Part shown: in pieces, positions 18,099-28,016 of the stretch
How the letters are laid out: every line of letters starts with the position of its first letter
Position numbering within the stretch: the stretch's first letter is position 1
Origin: an uncultured Pelagibacteraceae bacterium
GTDB lineage: Bacteria; Pseudomonadota; Alphaproteobacteria; Pelagibacterales; Pelagibacteraceae
Length of the DNA: 64,000 nt
Direction of reading: 5' to 3'
Assembly: GCA_902574215.1 (NCBI GenBank)
Contig: CACGMR010000001.1
Location: 62,001 to 126,000, forward strand
Position numbers and translations under genes: made by a program
The notes under the pieces: generated by a model
What the model saw: only the letters and a program-made list of their open reading frames with translations
What the model was told of the DNA's origin: nothing
Database searches by the model: none

Positions 18099-19600
18099 TA
18101 AAAAATTCCTTTTTTATTATTTTGTTTCAATCTATTTTTTCTTACTTCAATATTTAATTCATGAAGTTGTCCAGATTTTAAATTTTTTAAATTTTGTACT
18201 GTTTTTAAAAAACGATTGCTTTCTTTTTTATCCAAAATACCTTCGGTTAAAGTTAAAAATTTATTTATATAATTTTGTCTTTTAAATGGTCTTGCTCCAT
18301 ATGGATGAGCGTCTGCTCTATCTAGTTCCTCTGTTATTTTTGTTCCATTATTAAGTGTCACAACAACTTTAGCACCAAATGATTTATTTTTAGGGTTTGG
18401 ATCATGATATTTTTTTGTCCATTTCTTATCTTCATAAGTTTTTATTGATCTCCAAATTTTAATTGTACTTTTTCTTTTTGCTCTAGCCTTAGTATATGAT
18501 TTGACGTGATGCCAATCTCCATCTTCTAATGCTACAGCAAATATGTACATTATAGAATGATCCAATGTCTCTCTACTAGCTTTAGGATCCATTTTTTGAG
18601 GATCATTAGCACCTGTCCCGATAACATAATGAGTGTGATGGCTTGTAAAAATATCAATTTTTTTTATTTGATTTAAATTTGAAATTTTTGTTTTTAATTT
18701 TTTAGCTAGATCTATTAATGCTTGAGATTGATATTCTGCAGAATATTCTTTTGTGTATGTCTCTAAGATAGCTTTTTTACTTTCACCTTTTTTTGGTAAC
18801 GGGACTTTATAATTAGCTTTTTTACCATCCAATATTCTTGCTATTACACTATCCTCACCTTCGTATATTGGACTTGGAGCACCTTCGCCTCTCATAGCTC
18901 TATCTACTGCCTCAATTGCAAGCTTACCAGCATGAGCAGGAGCATAAGCTTTCCAACTTGAAATTTCTCCTTTTCTTGATTGTCTTGTAGATATTGTTGT
19001 ATGTAATGCCTGTTGAACAGCTTGGTATATAGTTTCAGTATTTAATTTTAACATAGTTCCTAATCCAGCAGATACACTAGGGCCTAAATGTGCAATGTGG
19101 TCCACCTTATGCTTATGCAAACAAATACCTTTAACTAAATTTACTTGAACTTCATATGCAGTAATTATTCCCCTTAATAAATCTAATCCACTTTTTTTAT
19201 TTTGTTGTGCTACACTAATAAGTGGAGGAATGTTATCACCTGGATGACTATAATCAGCGGCTAAAAAAGTATCATGAAAATCCAATTCTCTAACAGCAGT
19301 TCCGTTTGACCATGCTGCCCATTCACAATCAAATTTTAATTTTGAGTTTACACCAAATAAAGTTGCACCATTTTTTCTAGAGTGTCTTAAAGCCATTTCT
19401 CTAGATGAAATTACTGGTTTTCTGTTTAAAGAGGCGATCGCAACAGAAGCATTATCAATTATTCTATTGATAACCATTTCAATAGCATCTTTATTTAATT
19501 TAGCATTATCACTTGCTATTTCTGCAATTTTCCATGCAAGCTGTTTCTTCTTTGGAAGATTAATTTTTGATGGATATACTTTAACTGTATGTAATAACAA
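18098..19600 (-). CDS. prpD: 2-methylcitrate dehydratase
   Basis: A 500-residue MmgE/PrpD family enzyme that dehydrates 2-methylcitrate to 2-methyl-cis-aconitate. Family segments include [19 protein letters not shown] near residue 117, then [20 protein letters not shown], and [17 protein letters not shown] near residue 210. It starts with TTG at 19600. That choice is supported by a strong AAGGAG (minus strand, 19611-19606) five bases upstream. It is the first gene of prpDBC. The usual acnD/prpF alternative is absent, so an aconitase elsewhere must do the hydration. Confidence 0.93.
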   Translation of the reverse strand: MLLHTVKVYPSKINLPKKKQLAWKIAEIASDNAKLNKDAIEMVINRIIDNASVAIASLNRKPVISSREMALRHSRKNGATLFGVNSKLKFDCEWAAWSNGTAVRELDFHDTFLAADYSHPGDNIPPLISVAQQNKKSGLDLLRGIITAYEVQVNLVKGICLHKHKVDHIAHLGPSVSAGLGTMLKLNTETIYQAVQQALHTTISTRQSRKGEISSWKAYAPAHAGKLAIEAVDRAMRGEGAPSPIYEGEDSVIARILDGKKANYKVPLPKKGESKKAILETYTKEYSAEYQSQALIDLAKKLKTKISNLNQIKKIDIFTSHHTHYVIGTGANDPQKMDPKASRETLDHSIMYIFAVALEDGDWHHVKSYTKARAKRKSTIKIWRSIKTYEDKKWTKKYHDPNPKNKSFGAKVVVTLNNGTKITEELDRADAHPYGARPFKRQNYINKFLTLTEGILDKKESNRFLKTVQNLKNLKSGQLHELNIEVRKNRLKQNNKKGIF

Positions 19601-19653
19601 AATTACTCCTTATTTGTGATTTTGTTTTAATAGTTAAAATAAATTAATCAATA

Positions 19654-20319
19654 TTAAAGATATTCTGATACTATTTTTTCAATGCCCACAAAGTCTTTTA
19701 TAATGTGATTATGATATATTTCCTCAGATCTTTTTTCTGTATATCCATATTTTAGTAATATTATTGGAATTTCAGCAGCCTTAGCAGCATTAGCATCTGT
19801 CTCGCTGTCACCGATCATAATCGATTTATTTTTATCACCATCTAAAATTTCAATTGTTGTTGTTAAATGTCGAGGGTCAGGTTTGCAATATTCAAAAGTA
19901 TTATAACCTGCAACATATTCGAAATAATCATAAATCCCAATTTTTTTTAAAAGATCAACTGCTAAGTGTTCAGTTTTATTAGTGCATACAGCCATAGAAA
20001 TATTTTCATTTTTACACCAATTTAAAAATTCCTTTACACCGTTAATTAATTTACTTTCATGTAAAATGTTTTTTCCATAATAAGACAGAAATTCATCAGT
20101 CATTTCATTTTGAATTTTTTCATCAAACCACTTCCATTGGCCATTAGCTTTTGCCATCATAGCTTTAGCACCTTTACCAACAGCATTTTTTAGTTCTCCT
20201 AAAGTTTTAGTAGGGTATCCAAATTTTTTCATTACATGATTATGAGCCCTTATCAAATCTGGAGCGGTATCCACTAAAGTACCGTCTAAATCAAATAAAA
20301 TTGTAAATTTTTGTTTCAT
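19654..20319 (-). CDS. gph: HAD-family phosphatase, phosphoglycolate phosphatase-like
   Basis: A 221-residue HAD subfamily IA hydrolase. Motif I is FDLDGTLVDT (residues 9-18), motif II is VCTNKT (near 117), motif III Lys lies around YCKPDPRHL, and motif IV is MIGDSETDANAA (near 172). The cap inserted after motif I and the spacing match Gph, which removes phosphoglycolate formed from DNA repair. Other HAD substrates are possible. It lies between the prp operon and the divergent glmU-C/glmS pair. Confidence 0.85.
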   Translation of the reverse strand: MKQKFTILFDLDGTLVDTAPDLIRAHNHVMKKFGYPTKTLGELKNAVGKGAKAMMAKANGQWKWFDEKIQNEMTDEFLSYYGKNILHESKLINGVKEFLNWCKNENISMAVCTNKTEHLAVDLLKKIGIYDYFEYVAGYNTFEYCKPDPRHLTTTIEILDGDKNKSIMIGDSETDANAAKAAEIPIILLKYGYTEKRSEEIYHNHIIKDFVGIEKIVSEYL

Positions 20320-20388
20320 TATAAAAGTATTTTAAAGAAATAAATTGTGAATTAATCAACTCTTATACTTAATGTAAATCAGTTCTAA

Positions 20389-21000
20389 ATGAAAGTTTTA
20401 AATCAAAAAAAACTTAGAGAAAAATTTATAAAATCAGGAGTAAAGATGATTGGCCCTGAAACTATTTTCTTTTCACAAGATACTAAGATTGGAAATAATG
20501 TGACCATAGAACCTTATGTCGTTATTGGTTCTAAGGTCAAAATCGGAAACAATGTAATTATAAAATCTTTTTCACATTTAGAGTCGTGTAAAATCGAGAA
20601 TAAAGTTGAGATTGGTCCATATGCCAGAATAAGACCTAATACAATTTTAAAAGAAGGATCCAAAGTAGGTAATTTTGTAGAGATTAAAAAAAGTACTTTA
20701 GGAAATAAATCTAAAGTTAATCACTTATCTTATGTGGGAGATGCTCAAATAGGAAAATCAGTAAATATTGGAGCAGGCACAATTACTTGTAATTATGATG
20801 GTATAAATAAGAATAAGACAAAAATTAAAGATAAAGTATTTATAGGCTCAAACTCTTCCTTAGTTGCCCCAGTTACTATAAATAAAGATAGTATTGTTGG
20901 AGCTGGATCAGTAATAACAAAGAATGTTAGACAAAAATCTTTAGCACTAACAAGATCGCCACAATTGGAAGTTAAGAGTTACAAAAGAAAGAAAAAATAA
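20389..21000 (+). CDS. glmU: Stand-alone GlmU acetyltransferase domain
   Basis: A 203-residue left-handed beta-helix protein equal to the C-terminal half of GlmU, which acetylates glucosamine-1-phosphate on the way to UDP-GlcNAc. Matching active-site segments: [31 protein letters not shown] (H112 in the place of the E. coli catalytic His) and [13 protein letters not shown]. The N-terminal uridylyltransferase half is missing, and there is no remnant: the bases upstream belong to the divergent gph gene. The uridylyl transfer must be done by another protein. glmS follows three bases later, so both enzymes of glucosamine-1-P formation and acetylation are paired. Confidence 0.9.
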   Translation: MKVLNQKKLREKFIKSGVKMIGPETIFFSQDTKIGNNVTIEPYVVIGSKVKIGNNVIIKSFSHLESCKIENKVEIGPYARIRPNTILKEGSKVGNFVEIKKSTLGNKSKVNHLSYVGDAQIGKSVNIGAGTITCNYDGINKNKTKIKDKVFIGSNSSLVAPVTINKDSIVGAGSVITKNVRQKSLALTRSPQLEVKSYKRKKK

Positions 21001-21003
21001 TTT

Positions 21004-22824
21004 ATGTGTGGAATTATTGGAATATCTAGCAACAAACCTGTTTCTGCAAATATAATTAATTCATTAAAAAAATTAGAATACAGAGGATATGATTCAGCAG
21101 GTATAGCTACACTTTCAGATGGTGAAATCAATGAAGTTAAATCAGAGGGTAGAGTGGATAATTTAGAAAATAATTTTGATTTAAAAAACTTAAGAGGAAA
21201 TATTGGTATAGGGCACGTAAGATGGGCAACTCACGGGATCCCAAACAGTTTAAATGCGCATCCTCATTCCTCTCACAATGTATCAGTAGTTCACAATGGA
21301 ATTATTGAAAACTCTACAATATTAAAAAAACATTTAATTAACAAAGGTCATAATTTCAAATCACAGACAGATACAGAAGTAATTGTTCATTTAATAACAG
21401 AACATTTAAAGACTTCAGAATTAGAAGAAGCCATCACAAAAACTTTAAAACAACTCCATGGTAGTTTTGCTCTTGGAATTGTTTTTAAAGATATGCCAGA
21501 CTTAATAGTTGGTGCTAGAAGAGGGTCACCCTTAGCTGTTGGTTATGGTCCAAATGAAAACTATCTAGGATCAGATTCTTATGCTTTAAAATCTATGACA
21601 AATAAAATTACTTATCTTGATGATGGTGAATTTTGCATTGTTAAAAAAGATCAAGTTCTTTTTTTTAATGAAGAAGGAAAAAAAGTTAATAAAAAAATAT
21701 TAGAACTATCATCGGATGAAGCAAGTTATGATAAAGGTGAATTTAAACATTTTATGGCAAAAGAAATTGAAGAACAACCAACAACAATTAAAACTGGAAT
21801 AAAAGAATATGTAGACAATGTAAATAAAGAGATAAATATTTTTAATTTTCCTTGGAAAACAGATGAAATTAATTCGATAACTTTAATTGGCTGTGGAACT
21901 GCATACCATTCTTGTTTAATGGCCAAATATTGGTTTGAGGAACTTACAAACTTGGATGTTAATATAGATATAGCGTCAGAATTTAGATACAGAAAAAATA
22001 GGTTTAAAAAAGATACTTTATATGTCTTTGTTTCACAATCAGGAGAAACAGCCGATACGTATGCAGCCTTAGATCTTTGTAATAAAAATAATATGAAGAC
22101 ATGTGCGGTAGTCAATGTAATTGAAAGCTCAATTGCAAGAGACTCTAATTTTGTTTTACCAATTCATTGTGGTCCTGAAATAGGAGTTGCATCAACAAAA
22201 GCATTTCTAGGTCAAATACTAGTATTGTATATTTTAGCCTTAAAACTTGGATCATTAAGAAAGGAAATTAAAAAACAAGAATATCAAGAAAAGATTAAAG
22301 ACTTAAAAGATCTACCGGGATTAATAGAAAAAACTTTATTACATGATCATGATATTCAGGCAATATCCTCAACATTTAATGAGGCTAAAGGTTCAATGTT
22401 TTTAGGAAGAGGTTACTCATATCCGATAGCTTTAGAAGGAGCATTAAAACTTAAAGAGCTTTCATACGTTCATGCTGAAGGATATCCAGCGGGTGAAATG
22501 AAACATGGGCCATTAGCTTTGATCGAAGAGGGTATGCCAGTTGTAGTTTTAGCTCCTAGAGACAATTATTATAAAAAAACCATTTCAAATATGCAGGAGG
22601 TTATTGCTAGAGGAGCGAAGGTATTATTGATAACCAATAAAAGTAAAGATGAAGTTGTGTCAGAAAATATCTGGGAAACTATTGAAGTTGAGAACACAAA
22701 TGATGATTTGCTTCCATTCCTTTTGACTATTCCACTACAAAAACTTGCTTATTATTCTGCACTTAAAAAAGGTTATGACATTGATAAGCCTAGAAATTTA
22801 GCTAAATCTGTCACTGTTGAATAA
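21004..22824 (+). CDS. glmS: Glutamine--fructose-6-phosphate aminotransferase
   Basis: A 606-residue enzyme that makes glucosamine-6-phosphate from fructose-6-P and glutamine. The N-terminal class II glutaminase has Cys2 (MCGIIGISS), RWATHG and DTEVI. Two SIS isomerase domains follow, with GCGTAYHSC and SQSGETADT in the first and a second SIS from about residue 455. The C-terminus ends in DKPRNLAKSVTVE, with the conserved DxPRNLAKSVTVE tail. Full length for the family. Co-transcribed with the GlmU acetyltransferase half. Confidence 0.97.
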   Translation: MCGIIGISSNKPVSANIINSLKKLEYRGYDSAGIATLSDGEINEVKSEGRVDNLENNFDLKNLRGNIGIGHVRWATHGIPNSLNAHPHSSHNVSVVHNGIIENSTILKKHLINKGHNFKSQTDTEVIVHLITEHLKTSELEEAITKTLKQLHGSFALGIVFKDMPDLIVGARRGSPLAVGYGPNENYLGSDSYALKSMTNKITYLDDGEFCIVKKDQVLFFNEEGKKVNKKILELSSDEASYDKGEFKHFMAKEIEEQPTTIKTGIKEYVDNVNKEINIFNFPWKTDEINSITLIGCGTAYHSCLMAKYWFEELTNLDVNIDIASEFRYRKNRFKKDTLYVFVSQSGETADTYAALDLCNKNNMKTCAVVNVIESSIARDSNFVLPIHCGPEIGVASTKAFLGQILVLYILALKLGSLRKEIKKQEYQEKIKDLKDLPGLIEKTLLHDHDIQAISSTFNEAKGSMFLGRGYSYPIALEGALKLKELSYVHAEGYPAGEMKHGPLALIEEGMPVVVLAPRDNYYKKTISNMQEVIARGAKVLLITNKSKDEVVSENIWETIEVENTNDDLLPFLLTIPLQKLAYYSALKKGYDIDKPRNLAKSVTVE

Positions 22825-22859
22825 ACTTTAAACTCTGTTAAAACACCCCTAGGTTGAAT

Positions 22860-24239
22860 ATGAAAAGTTGGAAAAAAAATACTTGGAGAAAATATCCTGT
22901 AAAACATATTCCAGAATATCCAGATAAAAAAGAATTGGATAAAGTTTTGGATAAGATAGGAACATTTCCCCCGTTAGTATTTGCTGGAGAAACAAGACAC
23001 CTTAAAAGTCAGTTAGCTGATGTTGTGGATGGAAAAGCATTTTTACTTCAGGGTGGAGATTGTGCTGAAAGTTTTGCAGAATTTAATCCAGATAATATAA
23101 GAGACACTTTTAAACTGATGTTGCAAATGTCATTAGTTTTAACTTACTCAGCTTCATTACCAGTAGTAAAAGTTGGAAGAATAGCTGGTCAATTTTCAAA
23201 ACCTAGAAGTGCACCAACAGAAATAAAAGATGGAGTAGAGCTTCCAAGTTATCTAGGTGATAACATAAATGCTATGGAATTTACTGAAAAGGCTAGAGTT
23301 CCAGATCCTAAAAGATTATTCAAGGCATACTCACAATCGGCTGCAACTTTAAACTTAATCAGAGCATTTTGTCATGGAGGTTTTGCAGATCTTAAGAATG
23401 TTCACAATTGGAATTTAGGTTTCATCAAAAATTCACCAGAATTAAAAAGATTTAAAGAATTAGAGGATAATATTGCAAATGCATTAGCTTTCATGGATGC
23501 ATGTGGAATTAATTCAGATTTTAACAGAAGATTAAAAACTGTTAACTTCTGGACATCACATGAAGCTTTACTACTTCCTTTTGAGGAAACAATGACAAGA
23601 ACAGACTCTACAACAGGAGAAAATCATGACACATCTGCTCACTTTGTTTGGATTGGAGATAGAACAAGACAACTGGATGGTGGCCATGTTGAGTTTTGTA
23701 GAGGTATAGAAAATCCAATAGGAATTAAATGTGGACCTACCTTAAAGGCTGATGATTTAATTGATCTTTGTAATAGAATAAACCCTAAAAATGAAAAAGG
23801 TAAAATCACACTAATTTCTAGATTTGGTGCAGATAATGTTGCAAAATTTTTACCAAAATTAATTAGGGTAATAAAAAAAGAAGGTTTAAATGTAATTTGG
23901 TCGTGTGATCCTTGCCATGGAAATACAGTAAAAGCTGCGACAGGATTTAAAACAAGACCATTTAACAGTGTGTTAAAAGAAGTTAAAAATGTTTTTGCAT
24001 GTCACCAAAGTGAAGGAAGCTACGCAGGTGGTTTACATATAGAATTAACTGGTCAAGATGTAACAGAGTGTATTGGTGGAGCACAAAAGATATCAGAAAA
24101 AGACTTATCATCAAGATATCACACGCATTGTGACCCAAGACTAAATGCAAACCAAGCCCTAGAATTAGCATTTTTGATTTCAGATGAGATTAAAAAGAAT
24201 AGCTCTTATTCTAAAAATGCAGATAGAGCGGCATCTTAA
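22860..24239 (+). CDS. DAHP synthase, class II
   Basis: A 459-residue class II (plant-like) 3-deoxy-7-phosphoheptulonate synthase, first step of the shikimate pathway from PEP and erythrose-4-P. Family segments: FLLQGGDCAESF near residue 64, KVGRIAGQFSKPRS near residue 105, HVEFCRGIENPIGIKCGP near residue 280 and the C-terminal THCDPRLNANQALELAF. ATG at 22860 is preferred to TTG at 22854 because AGG (22851-22853) sits six bases before it. No regulatory extension is visible beyond the normal N-terminal part. Confidence 0.93.
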   Translation: MKSWKKNTWRKYPVKHIPEYPDKKELDKVLDKIGTFPPLVFAGETRHLKSQLADVVDGKAFLLQGGDCAESFAEFNPDNIRDTFKLMLQMSLVLTYSASLPVVKVGRIAGQFSKPRSAPTEIKDGVELPSYLGDNINAMEFTEKARVPDPKRLFKAYSQSAATLNLIRAFCHGGFADLKNVHNWNLGFIKNSPELKRFKELEDNIANALAFMDACGINSDFNRRLKTVNFWTSHEALLLPFEETMTRTDSTTGENHDTSAHFVWIGDRTRQLDGGHVEFCRGIENPIGIKCGPTLKADDLIDLCNRINPKNEKGKITLISRFGADNVAKFLPKLIRVIKKEGLNVIWSCDPCHGNTVKAATGFKTRPFNSVLKEVKNVFACHQSEGSYAGGLHIELTGQDVTECIGGAQKISEKDLSSRYHTHCDPRLNANQALELAFLISDEIKKNSSYSKNADRAAS

Positions 24240-24277
24240 GACATTGTAAAATTTTAAATATCTAATACTTTAAAATC

Positions 24278-25015
24278 ATGAATGCTTCAGAAAAAGTAAA
24301 TTTTATTTCTAATTGGATTAAAGATTATGCAAATAATATGCCAAGTAAGGCAGAGTCATTGGTTATAGGAATTTCTGGAGGAATAGATTCGTCAGTTTCT
24401 AGCACATTAAGCGCACTGACAGGTTTAAAAACTATTGTTTTGTCAATGCCAATCAAACAGAAATCACATCAACATGATTTAAGTTTAAAGCATCAAGAGT
24501 GGTTAGTTAAAAATTTTAAAAATGTTGAGGCACATACTATCAATTTAGATGAGTTATTTTTGGCTTTTAGTTCAAGTTTATCAAATTTTGACAATGAACA
24601 TGGAATGGCGAACTCTAGAGCTAGATTGAGAATGACAACGCTTTATCAAGTTGCTGCAGCGAATAAAGGAATAGTAGTTGGAACTGGAAATAAAGTTGAA
24701 GATTTTGGTGTTGGGTTTTACACAAAATACGGAGATGGTGGGGTAGACATATCTCCTATAGCTGATTGTAATAAAACCGAAGTTTGGGAACTTGGAAAAG
24801 AACTTGGAATTTTAAAAGAAATTATAGATGCGGCCCCTACGGATGGTTTATGGGATGATGGAAGAACTGATGAAGGTCAGCTTGGACTAAAATATGAGGA
24901 ATTAGAAGAAGCTATGGATAATCCTAATTCAGCTAATCGAGCTAAATACGAAACTATTAGAAAACAAAATTTGCATAAAATGGAGCCAATTCCTGTATGC
25001 AAAATTCCAAATTAA
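24278..25015 (+). CDS. nadE: NAD+ synthetase, ammonia-dependent type
   Basis: A 245-residue ATP pyrophosphatase-fold enzyme converting nicotinate adenine dinucleotide to NAD+. The P-loop GISGGIDSSVSS is near residue 30, GTGNKVEDFGVGFYTKYGDGGVD (shown in part) gives the deamido-NAD site, and PTDGLWDDGRTDE is the typical C-terminal loop. The glutaminase domain of long NadE is missing, so it uses ammonia or an unknown amide donor. A strong hairpin terminator follows. Confidence 0.93.
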   Translation: MNASEKVNFISNWIKDYANNMPSKAESLVIGISGGIDSSVSSTLSALTGLKTIVLSMPIKQKSHQHDLSLKHQEWLVKNFKNVEAHTINLDELFLAFSSSLSNFDNEHGMANSRARLRMTTLYQVAAANKGIVVGTGNKVEDFGVGFYTKYGDGGVDISPIADCNKTEVWELGKELGILKEIIDAAPTDGLWDDGRTDEGQLGLKYEELEEAMDNPNSANRAKYETIRKQNLHKMEPIPVCKIPN

Positions 25016-25017
25016 TC

Positions 25018-25042
25018 AAATAGATTCACAAATCTATTTTTT
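25018..25042 (+). terminator. Intrinsic terminator after nadE
   Basis: AAATAGATT (25018-25026), loop CACA, AATCTATTT (25031-25039) and three further T give a 9-bp stem and a run of six T. It lies between the nadE stop and cysS. Confidence 0.75.
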
Positions 25043-25060
25043 AAGTATATTCCTAAAATA

Positions 25061-26416
25061 ATGAGTAAAGATATTTTTTTAACAAATAATCTAACAAATA
25101 AAAAAGAGAAGTTTGTTCCACTAGATAAAAACAACGTTAGAATGTATGTGTGTGGTCCAACTGTTTATGACGATCCCCATATAGGGAATGCAAGACCAAT
25201 AGTTGTATTTGATATTCTATTTAAAATTTTTAAAAAAAATTATCCTAAAGTTACTTATGTGCGAAATATTACAGATGTAGATGATAAAATTATTAAATCT
25301 TCAAAAGAAAATAATATTTCAATTTCAGAATTAACAAGAAAAGTAACAGAAAGTTTTAGTAAAGATTGTCATTACTTAAATTGTGAAGAGCCAACCCATC
25401 AACCTAAAGCAACAGAAAATATAGATTTGATGATTGAAATGATTTCTGAATTAATAAAAAAAGAATTTGCTTATGAAAATAATAAACATATTTATTTTGA
25501 GGTTAAAAAATTCAAGGAATATGGTCAACTATCAAATAAAAAATTAGATGAACTTATTGCTGGATCAAGAGTAGAAGTCAGTGAAAATAAAAAAAATTCA
25601 GAAGATTTTGTTCTGTGGAAACCTTCAGAAGATGACGAACCTTCATGGGAATCTCCATGGGGAAAAGGAAGGCCAGGATGGCATCTGGAGTGTTCAGCAA
25701 TGTCAAAGAAATTTTTAGGAGATGAGTTTGATGTTCATGGAGGTGGTATAGATTTGTTATTTCCTCATCATGAAAATGAAATAGCTCAATCAAGATGTGC
25801 TAATGATACAAAAATATTTGCAAAATTTTGGATGCATAATGCATTCATCACTATGTCCAATGAAAAGATGGCTAAGTCTCAAGGAAATATTTTAAAAATA
25901 AAAGATTTTAGAAATAAGATTAGTGGTCAAGTTTTAAGATTAGCTTTACTAAGCGCACATTATAAACAACCATTAGATTGGAATGATAAACTTCTAGACG
26001 ACTGTCAAAACACGATAAATAAATGGTACAATTCATATTTAGATATTGAAAATAATTCTAAAGTTTCTGATGAAATTCTTCAGCCACTTTACGATGATTT
26101 AAACACACCTGGATATATTGCTAATTTACATCAATTATACGACAAAGCTCAAAAAGGTAACGATGAAGATAAATCTTTATTTGTTTCTGCTTGTAAATTT
26201 GTAGGAATATTAAATGAAAGTAAAGAAAATTGGCTTAAATTTAAAATTAGCAAAGCTTTAATTTCTGAAAAAGAAATTTTACAAAAAATTCAGGAAAGAA
26301 ATAAGGCTAGAGAGAGCAAAAATTACGAAGAAGCTGATAAAATTAGAAATGAGCTCTTAGACAAAGGTGTTTTAATAGAAGATAAAGATGGTAAAACGAC
26401 TTGGAAATTTAAATGA
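25061..26416 (+). CDS. cysS: Cysteinyl-tRNA synthetase
   Basis: A 451-residue class I aminoacyl-tRNA synthetase. The N-terminal CGPTVYDDPHIGNAR contains the first zinc Cys and the HIGH-type signature (PHIGN). Further zinc ligands follow (GWHLECSAM, HHENE). The second signature is KMAKSQG, a common variant of KMSKS. The C-terminal helical anticodon-binding region ends with a Lys/Glu-rich KARESKNYEEADKIRNELLD typical of CysS. It overlaps the start of cimA by four bases. Confidence 0.96.
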   Translation: MSKDIFLTNNLTNKKEKFVPLDKNNVRMYVCGPTVYDDPHIGNARPIVVFDILFKIFKKNYPKVTYVRNITDVDDKIIKSSKENNISISELTRKVTESFSKDCHYLNCEEPTHQPKATENIDLMIEMISELIKKEFAYENNKHIYFEVKKFKEYGQLSNKKLDELIAGSRVEVSENKKNSEDFVLWKPSEDDEPSWESPWGKGRPGWHLECSAMSKKFLGDEFDVHGGGIDLLFPHHENEIAQSRCANDTKIFAKFWMHNAFITMSNEKMAKSQGNILKIKDFRNKISGQVLRLALLSAHYKQPLDWNDKLLDDCQNTINKWYNSYLDIENNSKVSDEILQPLYDDLNTPGYIANLHQLYDKAQKGNDEDKSLFVSACKFVGILNESKENWLKFKISKALISEKEILQKIQERNKARESKNYEEADKIRNELLDKGVLIEDKDGKTTWKFK

Positions 26417-28014
26417 GTAAAGAACAACTTTATATATTTGATACAACACTGCGTGATGGAGCACAAACTCAAGGTGTAGATTTTTCAATTAATGATAAAG
26501 AAAAAATCTCATCAGCTTTAGATAAATTGGGTGTTGATTATGTTGAAGGAGGTTGGCCAGGTGCAAATCCAACTGATACTGAGTTTTTCAATAAAGATCA
26601 TAATTTTAAATCAACGAAATTAACTGCATTTGGTATGACTAAAAAATCTGAACATAGTGCGGAAAATGACCCTATGCTCTCATCATTAATTAATTCAAAA
26701 AGTACTTCTGTTTGCTTGTTTGGAAAATCATGGGATTTTCAAGTAGATGTCGCATTAGGAATAAGCAATGAACAGAATTTAATGAATATAAGCGAAAGTA
26801 CAAAACATATTGTTAAATCTGGAAAAGAGTTCATGTTTGATGCTGAACATTTTTTCGATGGATATAAAGCTAATCCAGAATATGCAATGTTATGTTTAAA
26901 AGCTGCTTTTGATAATGGTGCTAGATGGATTGTACTATGTGATACTAACGGTGGCACACTTCCACACGAGATAACTGAAATTGTATCTGAAGTAAGCAAG
27001 CAAATTCCTGGAAAAAATTTAGGAATACATGCACATAATGATACTGAAAATGCGGTAGCTAATAGTCTTGCAGCAGTTCAAGCAGGTGTTAGACAAGTCC
27101 AGGGTACAATCAATGGTTTGGGAGAAAGATGTGGAAATGCTAATTTAATGTCATTAATTCCCTCATTTTTTTTAAAGAAAGATTTTTCAGATAAATTTGA
27201 ACTAAGTATTAAAAGAGAAAATTTAAAAAACTTAACTCAATGCTCAAGATTATTAGATGAGATATTAAATAGAAAACCCAATAAACATTTACCTTATGTT
27301 GGAGCTTCTGCTTTTTCTCACAAGGGAGGAATGCATGTTTCAGCTGTTCAAAAGGATCCTAAAACCTATGAGCACATAAATCCAGAAGAAGTTGGAAACT
27401 CTAGAAATATAGTTGTTTCAGATCAATCGGGACAATCTAATATAATGTCGAGATTGAATTCAATAGGAATAAATGTTGAGAAAAGTGATCCAAAAATTAA
27501 AAAACTTTTAGATGAAGTGAAAGATCGAGAATTTATTGGTTACAGTTATGATGGTGCTGATGCATCCTTTGAGTTGTTAGCAAGAAGATTAATGGGCGAG
27601 ATACCAAGATATATTTCTATTAATGAATATGATGTTTCGGTAAAGAAAGATAATGCAGGAGAAATAGTTTCATATGCAAAAGCTCAATTAGAAGTAGACG
27701 GAGACAAAATTTTGTGTGAAGGACAGGGAAACGGACCTGTTAATGCTTTAGATAATGCAATTAGAAAGAATGTTAATAAACTTGCTAAATATTCAGAATA
27801 TTTAAAAGATTTGAGATTGGTTGACTATAAAGTTAGAATTTTAAATACTGGAACAGAAGCTGTAACAAGGGTTAGTATTGAAAGTACAGATTCGAATGGT
27901 GTTAATTGGTTTACTATTGGAGTATCACCAAATATCATTGATGCATCTTTCAAAGCTCTTGTTGATAGTTTAGATTATAAGTTATTTAAGGATAAAGCTC
28001 CTGGAAGTTCGTAA
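26413..28014 (+). CDS. cimA: (R)-citramalate synthase
   Basis: A 533-residue DRE-TIM metallolyase that condenses pyruvate and acetyl-CoA to citramalate, an isoleucine route independent of threonine. The active-site start FDTTLRDGAQTQGVDFS has the DGAQ form typical of citramalate rather than isopropylmalate synthase (DGEQ). GGWPGANPTD, HAHNDTENAVANSLAAV with metal ligands, and GLGERCGNANL are present. The C-terminal LeuA dimer domain (about 400-530) is the allosteric part. It overlaps cysS by four bases and is followed by a DUF1989 gene two bases later. Confidence 0.92.
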   Translation: MSKEQLYIFDTTLRDGAQTQGVDFSINDKEKISSALDKLGVDYVEGGWPGANPTDTEFFNKDHNFKSTKLTAFGMTKKSEHSAENDPMLSSLINSKSTSVCLFGKSWDFQVDVALGISNEQNLMNISESTKHIVKSGKEFMFDAEHFFDGYKANPEYAMLCLKAAFDNGARWIVLCDTNGGTLPHEITEIVSEVSKQIPGKNLGIHAHNDTENAVANSLAAVQAGVRQVQGTINGLGERCGNANLMSLIPSFFLKKDFSDKFELSIKRENLKNLTQCSRLLDEILNRKPNKHLPYVGASAFSHKGGMHVSAVQKDPKTYEHINPEEVGNSRNIVVSDQSGQSNIMSRLNSIGINVEKSDPKIKKLLDEVKDREFIGYSYDGADASFELLARRLMGEIPRYISINEYDVSVKKDNAGEIVSYAKAQLEVDGDKILCEGQGNGPVNALDNAIRKNVNKLAKYSEYLKDLRLVDYKVRILNTGTEAVTRVSIESTDSNGVNWFTIGVSPNIIDASFKALVDSLDYKLFKDKAPGSS

Positions 28015-28016
28015 GG

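Noticed and set aside
20320..20388. Frameshifted N-terminal half of GlmU
   Set aside because: The bases upstream belong to the divergent HAD phosphatase gene or a short gap; no uridylyltransferase motif (LAAGxGTRM) is present in any frame.
22854..22859. TTG start of the DAHP synthase
   Set aside because: AGG directly precedes it without spacing, but suits the ATG at 22860.
22801..22859. Riboswitch before the DAHP synthase or glmS-type ribozyme before glmS
   Set aside because: The gaps (29 or 35 bases and three bases) are too short to contain these structures.
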